Positions 16,654 through 25,755 of a stretch of 64,000 nucleotides of DNA are shown piece after piece (position 1 is the stretch's first letter; each line of letters opens with the position of its first letter). The DNA lies in assembly GCF_022760995.1 (NCBI RefSeq), contig NZ_JAKWJO010000008.1, forward strand, positions 144,860 through 208,859. Direction: 5' to 3'. Origin of the DNA: Dyella sedimenti. Lineage in GTDB: Bacteria; Pseudomonadota; Gammaproteobacteria; Xanthomonadales; Rhodanobacteraceae. The notes under the pieces were generated by a model. The model was not told where the DNA came from, did no database searches, and was given only the letters and a program-made list of their open reading frames with translations. The position numbers and the translations under genes are program-made.

Positions 16654-17569
16654 GGCGGACCTCCTTGCGGTCGGTGCCATCCTGGGAACTGGCTTCCGAT
16701 TGCGGGAGATGCACGGCCGGGTCGAAGCGGTTGACCGCTGGTAGCAGCGATTGCGCCAGGCCACGCCCGCGCGTCACCAGGTACAGGACAGTCGTGTCCT
16801 CGGGCGTCCCACGCGGGCCGAGTGCTTCGTGCTGGAAGGTGGCGGTGAGGAAATCGCCCTGCAGCACACGCGGGTCGAGGGTGATCCAGCCGCTGCTGCT
16901 GTTGGTCAGTCGCACGGCAGTGACCCACTGGTCTTCCAGACGCCACGACGCGAGCGCGACCGCGCGCACGGGCTGCGTCGGCATCAGCGTGCCGAGGTCT
17001 AGGTCACGGCGCAGGTTCACCCGCATGATGCCGGGCAGCGGCTCCACGGTGCGCAGCGGGGCGTAGAGGTTCTGCGCGGCGAAGCGCGTCAGGACAACCG
17101 GCACCGGGGTTTCGCGCCGCGCCGCCCTCGCGCCTGCGTGGTCCTGGGCGCGCGCCGTGGCCTCGTCGGCATCGCCGGGCTGATCGCCATAGCGCCCCGG
17201 GGTGCTGTTGCCCTCGACGATGCGCACCGGCTCCAGCTCGGCTTCCCCGTCCTTCGCTGGCTCGGCCGCAATGTCCAGCAGGATCAGCGCGCCCGTGTCG
17301 GCGTCCTGCAATTGCAGCCGCGTGGGCTCGATCGGCTCGCTGGCGCGCAGGTACACCGCGCCGCCCGCGCTCTGCACCCGCAGGCGCTCGCCCACGCCCG
17401 CGGGCACGCCCACGCGGACGTTGCGGTCGATAAACACGATGCGCTCCTGGCCGACCTTCAGCGGCACCGCCAGCGGCATGCGTTCCCAGCGCAGGATCTC
17501 CACCGCCTGAACAGCGGGAGCCGCGGCCACTGCCAACAGCCCCAGCAAAGTGAGTACAGGATGCTTCAT
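16643..17569 (-). CDS. ICE transfer protein, TIGR03749 family (TraK-like)
   Basis: 308 residues with a signal peptide (LTLLGLLAVAAAPAVQA). The mature protein is beta-rich with the family motifs ERIVFIDRNVRVGVP and LRASEPIEPTRLQL and a C-terminal secretin-like part. In F-type systems TraK forms the outer-membrane ring with TraV and TraB, whose equivalents are the next two genes. It overlaps TIGR03746 by 4 bp. Confidence 0.87.
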   Translation of the reverse strand: MKHPVLTLLGLLAVAAAPAVQAVEILRWERMPLAVPLKVGQERIVFIDRNVRVGVPAGVGERLRVQSAGGAVYLRASEPIEPTRLQLQDADTGALILLDIAAEPAKDGEAELEPVRIVEGNSTPGRYGDQPGDADEATARAQDHAGARAARRETPVPVVLTRFAAQNLYAPLRTVEPLPGIMRVNLRRDLDLGTLMPTQPVRAVALASWRLEDQWVTAVRLTNSSSGWITLDPRVLQGDFLTATFQHEALGPRGTPEDTTVLYLVTRGRGLAQSLLPAVNRFDPAVHLPQSEASSQDGTDRKEVRHAQ

Positions 17570-18255
17570 GGGATTTCTCCTTGAGGCGCTTGCGGAGACA
17601 GGCCGCCAGACGCCGGGCGCGTCGGCTCCGGCGTGCTGATGCGCTGGGGTGCGCCCTCATAGCAGTCGAGCGCCAGGCCGAACGGGTTGCGGGCAGGATC
17701 GACGTCCACCCGCGTGACCTTCACGGGATAGCGCACCAGAGCGCGCTTGACTTGCTCGGCGCCGTAGTACTCGTCGGCGGTGATGTCCAGCGTCACTACC
17801 CAGTCGCGGTCGGAAACCACGCGCACGCGGGCCGTGGGGTCGTCGCCGTAGCCGCGGCCGGGGATTTCGTAGATGCCGCGCACGCGCTGGCGCAGCTCGC
17901 CCGTGCTGCGGCGGTAGTCGTAGTCTGCGCGCAGGAAGGCCTGGCAGGACGGGGTGAGGTACGGCGAGAGCGTGTGGAGGTTGCGCGCGTAGTCCTCTTC
18001 GCCATTCGTCGGCCAGCGGTTGAGCGTCTGGAACACGTAGAACGTGAACGCATAGACCGATTCGGGCGGCACTTCCCACCACTTCCTGGTACTGCCGGAG
18101 CGCAGGTCAGGCGGGACGTGGATGGTCAGATCGCGCGGAGCGCTCCACCAGCCGCCACCCATGACCAGGGCGACGATGACCAGGGCACCAGCCCCCAGGC
18201 GAAGCGTCTTGATGTGCGCCTGAAGGTGGGTGATCTCGTTCTTGAAGCGGCTCAT
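17566..18255 (-). CDS. ICE transfer protein, TIGR03746 family (TraE/VirB8-like)
   Basis: 229 residues from ATG 18255 (MSRFKNEITHLQ); the open frame continues further upstream without family similarity. An N-terminal membrane helix (LGAGALVIVALVMGGGWW) is followed by a periplasmic domain with YAFTFYVFQTLNRW and YEIPGRGYGDDPTARVRV. It corresponds to TraE of F-type systems, an inner-membrane part of the channel. 4-bp overlaps on both sides show tight coupling. Confidence 0.87.
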   Translation of the reverse strand: MSRFKNEITHLQAHIKTLRLGAGALVIVALVMGGGWWSAPRDLTIHVPPDLRSGSTRKWWEVPPESVYAFTFYVFQTLNRWPTNGEEDYARNLHTLSPYLTPSCQAFLRADYDYRRSTGELRQRVRGIYEIPGRGYGDDPTARVRVVSDRDWVVTLDITADEYYGAEQVKRALVRYPVKVTRVDVDPARNPFGLALDCYEGAPQRISTPEPTRPASGGLSPQAPQGEIP

Positions 18256-18650
18256 CGCGCGCTCCTTCGGGTGGTCCAGAAGCCGGAACGCGAGATCAGC
18301 ACATGGCCGCCCACCCAGCCCGCCATCAGTGGATGACGTGTCGCAATGCGCCATTGCAGTTGCCGATACAGCCAGGTGTCGGGACGCCCGCGCTTGAGGC
18401 GGCGAAGAATGCCGCCGCCGATGAACACGCCCAGGGCCACGCCCAGGACGACGAACGTGGGAGCTAGCGCGATCGTGCGGAACACCCACGACAGCGGCGC
18501 GCCGACCAGCAGGCCGGCGGCGCCGGACAAGCCGCAGCAGATCCACAGCTCGTCGGCGGTGAGGCCGCGCACGACAACGGGATGGCGGTTGAGCCGGTGC
18601 GGAAGGAACGTCACGGTCCCATCCGCACGGACGTGCTGCTGCTCGGACAT
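18252..18650 (-). CDS. ICE membrane protein, TIGR03750 family (TraL-like)
   Basis: 132 residues from ATG 18650. Two adjacent membrane helices (LWICCGLSGAAGLLVGAPLS and FVVLGVALGVFIGGGIL) and the LPHRLNRHPVVVRGLT motif of the family at the N-terminus. It takes the place of TraL, a pilus assembly protein of the inner membrane. Confidence 0.87.
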   Translation of the reverse strand: MSEQQHVRADGTVTFLPHRLNRHPVVVRGLTADELWICCGLSGAAGLLVGAPLSWVFRTIALAPTFVVLGVALGVFIGGGILRRLKRGRPDTWLYRQLQWRIATRHPLMAGWVGGHVLISRSGFWTTRRSAR

Positions 18651-18661
18651 ACCAGCCTCGT

Positions 18662-19027
18662 TTACAGGATGCCGGTGGCTTCGGTGAGCAGCCAGATGCC
18701 GATCACGAGCAGGACGGCGCCGATGGCGACCGTGAGGCCGAACTGGCCCCACGTCTTGCGGCCGGTGTGGATTTCCGCGTAGGTCCCGTAGGCGTGGTAG
18801 CAGACGCCGATGAACATCGACGCCACGACCAGGAGGGCCACGAGCATGATGATGTCGTAGCCGTAGTTCCTGATCGTTTCCATGATGCCGTTGCCCGTGC
18901 CGCGGGTCGGGTTCTCCAACTGCGGCAGACCCTGCGCGAACGACAGCGCAGGCAGCGCAGCGGCACCCAGGGCCACGGCGGCGCGCTGGGCAAGACGGGA
19001 AGTGAGGATGCGGTTTTGCATGGTCAT
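18662..19027 (-). CDS. ICE membrane protein, TIGR03745 family (pilin-like)
   Basis: 121 residues. A long leader ending in LPALSFAQ is followed by a short mature region with two hydrophobic helices (YDIIMLVALLVVASMFIGVC and FGLTVAIGAVLLVIGIWLL), a VirB2/TraA-like arrangement, so it may be the pilin or a pilin-related membrane protein. An AAAGG site precedes ATG 19027; an ATG at 19021 is also possible. Its position between TraL-like and TIGR03758 genes is canonical. Confidence 0.83.
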   Translation of the reverse strand: MTMQNRILTSRLAQRAAVALGAAALPALSFAQGLPQLENPTRGTGNGIMETIRNYGYDIIMLVALLVVASMFIGVCYHAYGTYAEIHTGRKTWGQFGLTVAIGAVLLVIGIWLLTEATGIL

Positions 19028-19037
19028 GCCTTTCAGG

Positions 19038-19271
19038 TCAGGAGAGGAGGAAGAAAGTCAGGACGAGGTACATCGCGACGAATCGGATGCAGACGCCGAG
19101 GAACTGGCGTTGGTTGAGGCGGCTCTCGGACCACCCCACGTAGGCCGTTCGCATGGCCCAGACGCCCCAGACGAGCAGGACCGCGAACACGACGCCGACC
19201 AGGACGGTCGCCATCGCTGAAGGTGCGATGCCGCTGTTGGCTTGAAATGCCGAGACCTGGGCGCCGTTCAT
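19038..19271 (-). CDS. Small ICE membrane protein, TIGR03758 family
   Basis: 77 residues, two membrane helices (AMATVLVGVVFAVLLVWGVW and FVAMYLVLTFFLLS). Start overlaps the RAQPRD gene by 4 bp. The function is unknown; it is always part of this operon in the family. Confidence 0.85.
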   Translation of the reverse strand: MNGAQVSAFQANSGIAPSAMATVLVGVVFAVLLVWGVWAMRTAYVGWSESRLNQRQFLGVCIRFVAMYLVLTFFLLS

Positions 19272-19651
19272 GGCTTGGCCTCTGCGGTCGTCGGCTGTGA
19301 TGGCGGGACGACCCGTTCCGTGCGGTAGTCGCCGGCCAGTTCGGAGGGGTCGCGCGGCTGGGCGCGCGACGGGGTGAGATGGGCCTGGATGCCGGCGCGC
19401 ACGCGCGCCAGGTCAGCCAGCAGCCTCGGGTAGTCGAAGTGGTAGCGCTCGCCCGGTGTGACTGAGGTCTGCGTGGCGCTGTGCGCGACAGTGCGCTCCA
19501 GCGCGTCGAGCTGGCGCAACGCAGCGGCCAGTTCCTGGCGTTGTGCCGGAGACTCGGCCAGCGCCATCGAGGACTGGCCCAGCACAAGGGCCGTCACGAG
19601 AAAAGTGGGCACGCCGCGATGCGCGGCGCGCAGCCAGATCGGAGCCAACAT
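19268..19651 (-). CDS. RAQPRD family ICE protein (TIGR01690)
   Basis: 127 residues with a signal peptide (FLVTALVLGQSSMALA) and, near residue 98, the literal RAQPRD motif that names the family. The mature part is helical (RQELAAALRQLDALER). It is the first gene of the long minus-strand transfer unit running to 11157. The conserved bipartite box starts about 60 nt upstream of its ATG, so the foreign block inserted just beyond has left its promoter intact. Confidence 0.88.
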   Translation of the reverse strand: MLAPIWLRAAHRGVPTFLVTALVLGQSSMALAESPAQRQELAAALRQLDALERTVAHSATQTSVTPGERYHFDYPRLLADLARVRAGIQAHLTPSRAQPRDPSELAGDYRTERVVPPSQPTTAEAKP

Positions 19652-19711
19652 CGCGCCATTCCTGTGTGATCAGCAATGGCTAGATCGTGGAGAGCAGGGC
19701 TGTTTCAGGCC

Positions 19712-19747
19712 GCAAACAATAGGAACCCAGCCGTGCCCGGATTGATG
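19712..19747 (-). promoter_or_regulatory. Bipartite core-promoter box, RAQPRD unit
   Basis: Minus-strand ATTGTTTGC at 19712-19720 preceded by CATCAATCCGGGCAC at 19733-19747; half-to-half distance 21 bp, 60 nt to the start codon. It matches the boxes before the PilL and TIGR03757 units. From 19748 to 19890 I see no further feature; the foreign block probably begins here. Confidence 0.65.
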
Positions 19748-19890
19748 CGCCGATCCGAGTGGCATGCCTCGATGCGTAGATGCCCGCTGGCGGCCTTCAC
19801 GCAAATTCGTGGTTATCAGAATTCGGCGGGCTATGTCATTGCTTGCAGTCAGGCCAACAAATTGGCCTGCGGGCTATCCGGCTGCAATGG

Positions 19891-20724
19891 TTATGGCGAC
19901 AACAGGCAGTATCGCGAGCCGTCCTCGACAAAGCCCAGCGGCGCCGTCAGCACACCGCTGTCGAGGTCGTCGCGCACCAGATGCCACGGGCCGATGGCCA
20001 CGCCCAGGCCGGCCACGGCCGCCTGCAAGCTGAAATAGAAGTGCTCGAAGGTCAGCCCTGGCGCGTCCGGCACGGGCTGGCCTCGGGCCACCACCCATTC
20101 CGACGACCATGCGCCCGGCCGGGTGCGCGAATGCAGGCGCGGCGCGCCGGCCTTGAGCGCGGCGCTGGCCTTGTTCATGGAGAACCAGGTCGCCACCTTG
20201 TCCGGTCGGCAGACCGGGCCGACCTTTTCCGCGAATAGGGGTTCGGCGTGGTAGCCCTCGGGCCAGGGGAAGTAGTCGCGGCGGATGGCTAGGTCGATGC
20301 CGCTGGCGAAGGAGAACGGCCCGCCGCCGGCGACCAGATGCACGTCGATCCCTGGATGCCGGGCCTGGAAGTCCGGCCAGCGCGGGATCAGCCAGCGCAT
20401 CAGCAGTGTCGGCTCGCACGACAGCACCCAGCGCCGGCCCTGGCGGGCGCTGGCGCGCAGCTCGCCGACGGCCTGGCGCATCAGATCCAGCCCGTTGCCC
20501 ACGGCCCGCGCTAGGGTGCGGCCGGCATCGGTCAGGAACACGCGCCGGCTGCGCCGCTCGAACAGGGCCACGCCCAGCTCGTCTTCGAGCAGGCGGACGG
20601 CGCGGCTGACCGCGCCGTGGGTCAGGTGCAGTTCGTTGGCCGCGTGGCTGAAGTTCTCCAGCCGCGCCGCTGCCTCGAAGCAGCGCAGCGCGGCGGGTTT
20701 CCTCGCCATCATGACTGAAACCAT
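19891..20724 (-). CDS. LysR-type regulator, probably truncated at C-terminus
   Basis: 277 residues. The winged HTH is complete (LRCFEAAARLENF, ELHLTHGAVSRAVRLLEDELG) and the effector domain of GcvA-like regulators follows. It ends at SRYCLLSP, where relatives normally continue for some 20-30 residues, so the C-terminus seems lost at the edge of the inserted block. Its start overlaps that of the divergent MFS gene by 14 bp, leaving no room for a normal shared promoter. ATG 20712 is an alternative start. It is probably a degraded regulator of the MFS gene. Confidence 0.75.
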   Translation of the reverse strand: MVSVMMARKPAALRCFEAAARLENFSHAANELHLTHGAVSRAVRLLEDELGVALFERRSRRVFLTDAGRTLARAVGNGLDLMRQAVGELRASARQGRRWVLSCEPTLLMRWLIPRWPDFQARHPGIDVHLVAGGGPFSFASGIDLAIRRDYFPWPEGYHAEPLFAEKVGPVCRPDKVATWFSMNKASAALKAGAPRLHSRTRPGAWSSEWVVARGQPVPDAPGLTFEHFYFSLQAAVAGLGVAIGPWHLVRDDLDSGVLTAPLGFVEDGSRYCLLSP

Positions 20725-21721
20725 GCCTGCCGGGCTGCTGCCGCAGATCAGTCATGGCCTGGGTGTCTCCGAAGCCCTGGCCGGGCAACTGGTGACGCTG
20801 TATGCCCTGGGTTCGGTGCTGGCGGCCATCCCGGTCATCGCCGCCACACGCGGATGGAATCGCCGCCCGCTGTTCCTGATGGCGATTGGCGGCCTCCTGG
20901 TGTTCAACACCATCACGGCCCTGTCCGCCCATTACGGTTTGACGCTGGCCGCGCGCTTCGTCGCGGGCATGGCCGCTGGCGTGGTGTGGGGACTGCTGGC
21001 CGGCTATGCCCGACGGCTGGTGCCGCCCCGTTTGCAGGGTCGGGCGCTGGCAGTTGCGGGTGTCGGGCAACCCATCGCGCTGGCGATCGGCGTTCCGTTG
21101 GGAACGTGGCTGGGCACGCTGTTCGACTGGCGTGGCGTGTTCTGGATCATGTCGGCGCTGTCGTTGCTGCTGTCCGCGTGGGTGCGGCTGGCGGTGCCGG
21201 ATTTTGCCGGCCAGTCTGCCGGGCAGCGGTTGCCCATTCGGCGCGTCTTCACGATGCCGGGCATCCGCCCGGTGCAGCTGGTGCTGTTCGGCGTGGCATC
21301 CATTGCTGGGATCTGGTTCACCGGCCTGCTGGTGGATCGCTGTCTGCGCGCACTTACCCTGTCGAGTCTTGCCGTGTTCGCCGCCGCTGCGTTGGTGCTC
21401 GGGTTCTCGGGCGGTTCTGCCGTCGCGGTTCTGATTGGTGTTGCAGCCTGGGGCCTGACCTTTGGCGGTGCGCCCACCTTGCTGCAAACGGCGCTGGCCG
21501 ACAACGCGGGCGAAGCGGCGGACGTGGCGCAGTCCATGCTGGTGACGGTCTTCAACCTGGCGGTCGCGGGGGGCGGCGTGGTCGGCGGCATCTTGCTGGA
21601 GCGCCAAGGGGCGGCCTCGCTACCGTGGGCTCTGGCCGCGCTGGCGTTGCTGGCTCTGGCCGTGGCGTGGTCAGCCAGGATGCATGCCTTCCGGCCCGGC
21701 CATCGGATCGCGGCGGGCTGA
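20711..21721 (+). pseudogene. MFS exporter remnant (DHA1 type), N-terminus and TM7 missing
   Basis: 336 residues from ATG 20711. The protein begins in the middle of the usual first helix (AIMTETMPAGLLPQI), and family members normally have ~20-30 more residues. In the middle, IRRVFTMPGIRPVQLV runs straight into LFGVASIAGIW; relatives have a further helix of ~30-40 residues between, so TM7 seems deleted in frame. The remaining motifs (VPLGTWLG, LLVDRCLRAL) are normal. Such a protein is unlikely to transport. The loss of the intergenic region with the divergent LysR gene fits one deletion event. Confidence 0.6.
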
Positions 21722-21823
21722 CGGGAGGCTTCCATGTGCCAGGCGGCGTTGCACGCATGGTTGAGGGCTGCCGTTGCGGTAGCCTGGCGGGATGGCCGTT
21801 AGATGATCTGGCGACAACCTCAG

Positions 21824-22732
21824 TCACCGATCCCACGGCGCATCGCGCCAGCGTTCCAGCAGGAAATCACTGAATGCCGTCAGCCGCCGCGGCACGGGTT
21901 CGCGCCGCGCCCGCACGATGCTGATCTTCGAGGGTGCAGCTTCCCACTCAGGCAGCACGCGCACCAACCGCCCGTCGCGCAGTTCTTCGTGAATGTCCCA
22001 GGTCTCGCGCAGCGAGATGCCCAGCCCGGCCAGGCACCACGCATGCAGCACGTCACCACTGTCGCTGCACAGCGTGCCGCCGACGGTGACGGGTTTCTCG
22101 CGGCGGCCTTTGCGCAGCGGCCAGGTGTTTTGCAGCAAGCCCGGATAGGCGAATACCAGGCAGTTGTGCCGCGCCAAATCTTCCGGTGTTTCAGGGTTTC
22201 CCTGCGCTTTCAGGTAGGCCGGAGACGCAGCCAGGACGCGCCGGTTACTGGCCACGCGCCGCGCCACCAGCCGCGAGTCGGCCAGCTCGCCCATGCGGAT
22301 CGCCAAGTCCAGGTCGCCGCCATACAGATCCTGCACCTGGTCGGACAGGCGCAGGTCGAATCCGACACGGGGATGCAGGCGGCAGAAGTCATGAATCGCC
22401 GGGGCCACGAACTTGCGGCCGAAGGGCGTGGGGGCAGTCAGGCGGACGATGCCATTCAGTTCCCGGCTGCCGCCGGTCGCCAGTTCCTGCACTTCATCCA
22501 GCACGCCCAGCGCCACGCGCGCGCGCTCGGCGATGGCGCGGCCTTCGTCGGTGATGCGCAGGTTTCGGGTGTTGCGCTCGAACAGCGTGGTGCCCAGCGC
22601 CTGTTCCAGCCGGGCGATCTGCTTGCTCACTGTCTTGGGCGCCAGGTGCAGGTCGCGCGCGGCGGCGGAGAAGCTCTGGCGCTCCACCACATGCACGAAC
22701 ACCGCCAGGTCATCGAGGTTGCGCAAGGCCAT
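21824..22732 (-). CDS. LysR-type transcription regulator
   Basis: 302 residues, full length. N-terminal winged HTH (FVHVVERQSFSAAARDLHLA, then KTVSKQIARLEQALG) and a complete effector-binding domain ending RLTAFSDFLLERW. It is divergent from the DJ-1/PfpI gene at 22882, with 149 bp between, a layout that suggests it controls that gene and the MFS gene behind it. The intergenic stretch is AT-richer than its surroundings and contains dyad-like TTTGGTC..TTTAAAGG sequence, but no clear operator. Confidence 0.9.
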   Translation of the reverse strand: MALRNLDDLAVFVHVVERQSFSAAARDLHLAPKTVSKQIARLEQALGTTLFERNTRNLRITDEGRAIAERARVALGVLDEVQELATGGSRELNGIVRLTAPTPFGRKFVAPAIHDFCRLHPRVGFDLRLSDQVQDLYGGDLDLAIRMGELADSRLVARRVASNRRVLAASPAYLKAQGNPETPEDLARHNCLVFAYPGLLQNTWPLRKGRREKPVTVGGTLCSDSGDVLHAWCLAGLGISLRETWDIHEELRDGRLVRVLPEWEAAPSKISIVRARREPVPRRLTAFSDFLLERWRDAPWDR

Positions 22733-22881
22733 TTGGGTCGTTTCGTAGAAAGTGTTTGTCTATTTTGGTCATTTAAAGGATATACCGAATCCGCGAGACT
22801 GACACTCTTTGTCCCCCATGCTGCCGTCGCCATGCTCCCTTTGGAGGTGCGCCCCGCAGCGCATCCCGACAGGAGTTTCAG

Positions 22882-23577
22882 ATGAACCAGCGCATTCTTT
22901 TCGTCCTCACCAGCCACGACCGCAAGGGGCCGGCTGATGCCGCCGACGCGGCACCCAGCGGCTTTTACTTGTCGGAAGTGACGCATCCGCACGCGGTGCT
23001 GGCCGCAGCCGGCTACACGGTCGATTTCGTCAGCCCCAAGGGCGGCGCCACGCACGTCGATGGCCTCGATCTAGACGATCCGGTCAATGCCGCGTTCTGG
23101 AACGATGCAACCCTGCGCAGCGCCACCGAAACCACGCTGGCGCCGGCACAGGTCGATGCCGACGCCTATGCCGCGATCTTCTATGCCGGCGGCCACGCGA
23201 CGATGTGGGACTTCCCCGGCAGCACCGAGCTGGCCGCGATTGCCGCACGCATCTACGAGCGTGGCGGCATCGTTGCAGCGGTCTGCCACGGCCCGGCCGG
23301 GCTGGTGAACCTCAAGCTGTCCGATGGCCGCTATCTGGTCGAAGGTAAAGACGTGTCGGCCTTCACCAACGACGAGGAGCGCGCGGTCGGCCTGTACGAC
23401 ACCGTGCCGTTCCTGCTGGCCGATGCCTTGCAGGAACGCGGTGCCCGCCACGTGCCCGCGCCGAACTTCCAGGCGCAGGTGGTGGTGAGCGAACGGCTGG
23501 TCACGGGCCAGAACCCCGCTTCGGCCAAGGGCGTGGCCGAGGCGATGCTGCCCCTGCTGGCAGCAGGACGGGCCTGA
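22882..23577 (+). CDS. DJ-1/PfpI family protein (class I amidotransferase-like)
   Basis: 231 residues with an AGGAG ribosome site. The family fold carries a nucleophile-elbow Cys in AAVCHGPAGLVNL, the early acidic residue in PSGFYLSEV and the GGHATMWDFPG motif. Relatives act as glyoxalases, chaperones or deglycases of the Hsp31/YhbO group; the exact activity cannot be told. It forms a probable two-gene operon with the MFS exporter, 3 bp apart, under the divergent LysR regulator. Confidence 0.88.
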   Translation: MNQRILFVLTSHDRKGPADAADAAPSGFYLSEVTHPHAVLAAAGYTVDFVSPKGGATHVDGLDLDDPVNAAFWNDATLRSATETTLAPAQVDADAYAAIFYAGGHATMWDFPGSTELAAIAARIYERGGIVAAVCHGPAGLVNLKLSDGRYLVEGKDVSAFTNDEERAVGLYDTVPFLLADALQERGARHVPAPNFQAQVVVSERLVTGQNPASAKGVAEAMLPLLAAGRA

Positions 23578-23580
23578 ACC

Positions 23581-24774
23581 ATGAACGAGCGCATGCCCTT
23601 CGTCATCTATGTCTTCGCGCTCTGCGCGTTTGCCCTGGGCTTCACCGAGTTCGTCACCATCGGCCTGGTGTCCACCATTTCCTCTGACCTGCATGCCAGT
23701 GTCAGCCAGGTCGGCACGGCGGTCACGGCCTATGCGCTGGGCGCGGTGATCGGCGCACCCGGCCTGACGGCGCTAGCCACGCGCTGGCCGCGCAAGCGGC
23801 TGCTGCTGGTGGCGATGGCGCTGTTCACGCTGGGCAACGCGGTGGTCAGCCTGTCCGATGCGCTGACGCCCATGCTGATTGCCCGCTTCGCCTCGGGGCT
23901 GGGGCATGGCGTGTTCCTGGCCGTGGCGTCCAGCGTCGCCACCCAACTGGCGGGACGGCATCGTGCCGGTGCGGCGGTGGCGGTGGTGTTCGGCGGCCTG
24001 ACGTTGGCCCTGGCGCTGGGTGTGCCGCTGGGCACCTACCTGGGCAGCGTGTTGAGCTGGCAGGTCATCTTCATGGCCGTGGCCGCGAGCGGCGCTATCG
24101 GCTTCCTGGGCCTGCTGGCGCTGATGCCGACGGATCGCAACGATGGCTCGGCGCAGGCCAATGCGATGGATGGCCTGAAAGCCATGTTCAACCCGCGCCT
24201 GCTGGCCGGGGCCGGCATCACCGTGCTGGCCTATGCGGGGTCGTTCGCGCTTTACACCTACATCTCGCCCATTCTGTTGCAGGTCACGCACGTCACCGAG
24301 AGCACGGCCAGCCTGTTGATGCTGGGCTATGGCGTGATGGCGGCCATCGGCAACGTGTGGGGCGGACGGCTCACCGACCGCAAGGGGGCGGATGCAGCCG
24401 TGATGACCGTGCTGGTCGGCCTGACGGTGGTGCTGCTGGCGATCTGGCTGTCGGCATCATCCCTGCCGCTGATGGTGTTGTTGACCGGCGTGCTGGGCGC
24501 GCTGACCTATGCGGCAGTGCCGGCCTTGCAGGCGCGGGTGATCGGCCTGTCGCACCTGCATGCGCCGCAGGCACCGGCGGTCGCCGCCGGGCTGAACATC
24601 GCTGGTTTCAATGGCGGTATCGCGCTGGGTTCGCTGCTGGGCGGCGCCAGCCTGGAGGCGATGGGCCTGACCAGCACGGCGTGGGTCGGCGCTGTTGCCG
24701 TGGGGTTGGGGATCGTCTGGATGTTGTGGCAGATGCGGCGCCCCGCCTTCCTGGCCGCAAGGCTTCAAGGGTAG
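23581..24774 (+). CDS. MFS exporter, DHA1 type (AraJ/Cmr-like)
   Basis: 397 residues, 12 hydrophobic segments and no visible defect. Motif A appears as WPRKRLLL after TM2, and VPLGTYLGSVLSWQ marks TM5. It starts 3 bp behind the DJ-1 gene and should be co-transcribed. Such proteins pump small toxic molecules or sugars; the substrate is unknown. Its end adjoins a broken LysR gene (24782-24880), so the block has been rearranged just downstream. Confidence 0.88.
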   Translation: MNERMPFVIYVFALCAFALGFTEFVTIGLVSTISSDLHASVSQVGTAVTAYALGAVIGAPGLTALATRWPRKRLLLVAMALFTLGNAVVSLSDALTPMLIARFASGLGHGVFLAVASSVATQLAGRHRAGAAVAVVFGGLTLALALGVPLGTYLGSVLSWQVIFMAVAASGAIGFLGLLALMPTDRNDGSAQANAMDGLKAMFNPRLLAGAGITVLAYAGSFALYTYISPILLQVTHVTESTASLLMLGYGVMAAIGNVWGGRLTDRKGADAAVMTVLVGLTVVLLAIWLSASSLPLMVLLTGVLGALTYAAVPALQARVIGLSHLHAPQAPAVAAGLNIAGFNGGIALGSLLGGASLEAMGLTSTAWVGAVAVGLGIVWMLWQMRRPAFLAARLQG

Positions 24775-24781
24775 GTGCGTC

Positions 24782-24880
24782 ATGGAGCTACGGCATCTGC
24801 GCTGCTTCCTGGCTGTTGCCGAAGAACTCCACTTCGCACGCGCGGCGGAGAAGCTGCATGTCGAGCAGTTGCCGCCGTTC
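24782..24880 (+). pseudogene. LysR N-terminal stub 1
   Basis: Starting at ATG 24782, 33 codons encode a typical LysR start (MELRHLRCFLAVAEELHFAR, then AAEKLHVEQ) and then lose similarity at the 3' end of the opposite XRE gene (stop at 24884). The HTH is cut before its recognition helix. It is a remnant of a regulator gene interrupted by the XRE/MFS module. Confidence 0.75.
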
Positions 24881-24883
24881 CGA

Positions 24884-25687
24884 TCAGCGATCAGATGCAC
24901 TACCTTCCTGCTGCCGCGCATAGACCACCAGCCGCAGGTGCCGGTCTTCGTCAACGGTCAGCGAGGTGTGCTCGAACGGCTCGGCCTGACCCTCGACCAC
25001 CAACTGGCGTACCCCGTTGCAGGGCGCATGCACGTCATGCGTCCGCCACCACGCCTTGAACTCCGGCGACACCCGTTCCAGCTCGTCCACCAGCTTGTGA
25101 ATGTCGGCTTCCTGCGTGGCGCGGGCGAAGTCGCGGCGGAAGCTGGAGAGCATCAGCGGGGCTTGTGCTTCCCATTCGTGGAAACAGGCACGCAGGGTGG
25201 AATCGGTGAACAGCAGCCAGAGCAGGTTGCGCCGCTCAGGCGTATGCGTGTCGAAGCCGAACAGCGCATCGGCCGGCGCGTTGAAGCCCAGCACGTCCCA
25301 ACGCAGGTTGAGCACGAAGGCCGGGTGCGACAGGTCGTGCATCAGGCGCCGCACCAGTGGCGGCAGCACGCACCACGTCTTGCCCGGCTCGGCGGGCGGT
25401 CGTTCGTGGGCCAGCAGGAACAGGTGGCGGCGCTCGGCGGCATCCAGTTTCAGCACCCGCGCCAAGTTGTCCAGAAAGGTGGCCGACACGCCAATGTCGC
25501 GCCCCTGTTCCAGCCATGTGTACCAAGTCAGGCCGACCCCGGCGAGCGCGGCGACTTCCTCGCGCCGCAGCCCTGGCGTGCGGCGGCGGCCACCGCTGGG
25601 CAGGCCCAGGTCGGCAGGCGACAGGCGCTCGCGGTGCGCGCGCAGGAAGGCCGCCAGATCGGCGCGGGTTCGCTCCAGGGTTCGCAT
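24884..25687 (-). CDS. XRE-type regulator with MmyB-like ligand domain
   Basis: 267 residues. The HTH lies near residues 35-75 (GLRREEVAALAGVGLTWYTW, then LEQGRDI), followed by the MmyB-like sensor domain (FNAPADALFG, CFHEWEAQAPLMLSSFR, ELERVSPEFKAWW). Such regulators often control an adjacent divergent exporter, and here the DHA2 gene starts 68 bp away in the other direction. Complete at both ends by length. Confidence 0.9.
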   Translation of the reverse strand: MRTLERTRADLAAFLRAHRERLSPADLGLPSGGRRRTPGLRREEVAALAGVGLTWYTWLEQGRDIGVSATFLDNLARVLKLDAAERRHLFLLAHERPPAEPGKTWCVLPPLVRRLMHDLSHPAFVLNLRWDVLGFNAPADALFGFDTHTPERRNLLWLLFTDSTLRACFHEWEAQAPLMLSSFRRDFARATQEADIHKLVDELERVSPEFKAWWRTHDVHAPCNGVRQLVVEGQAEPFEHTSLTVDEDRHLRLVVYARQQEGSASDR

Positions 25688-25755
25688 GGCTTATCTCATT
25701 GCTTTCAGTAATAGCATAAATGGTTAAATTGTAATTGTTTAAAAGGAATTTGAGA

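Noticed and set aside
19874..21607. Open minus-strand frame of 577 codons across LysR and MFS genes
   Set aside because: Low-complexity Arg/Gln/Gly-rich translation without motifs; the LysR and MFS frames explain the region.
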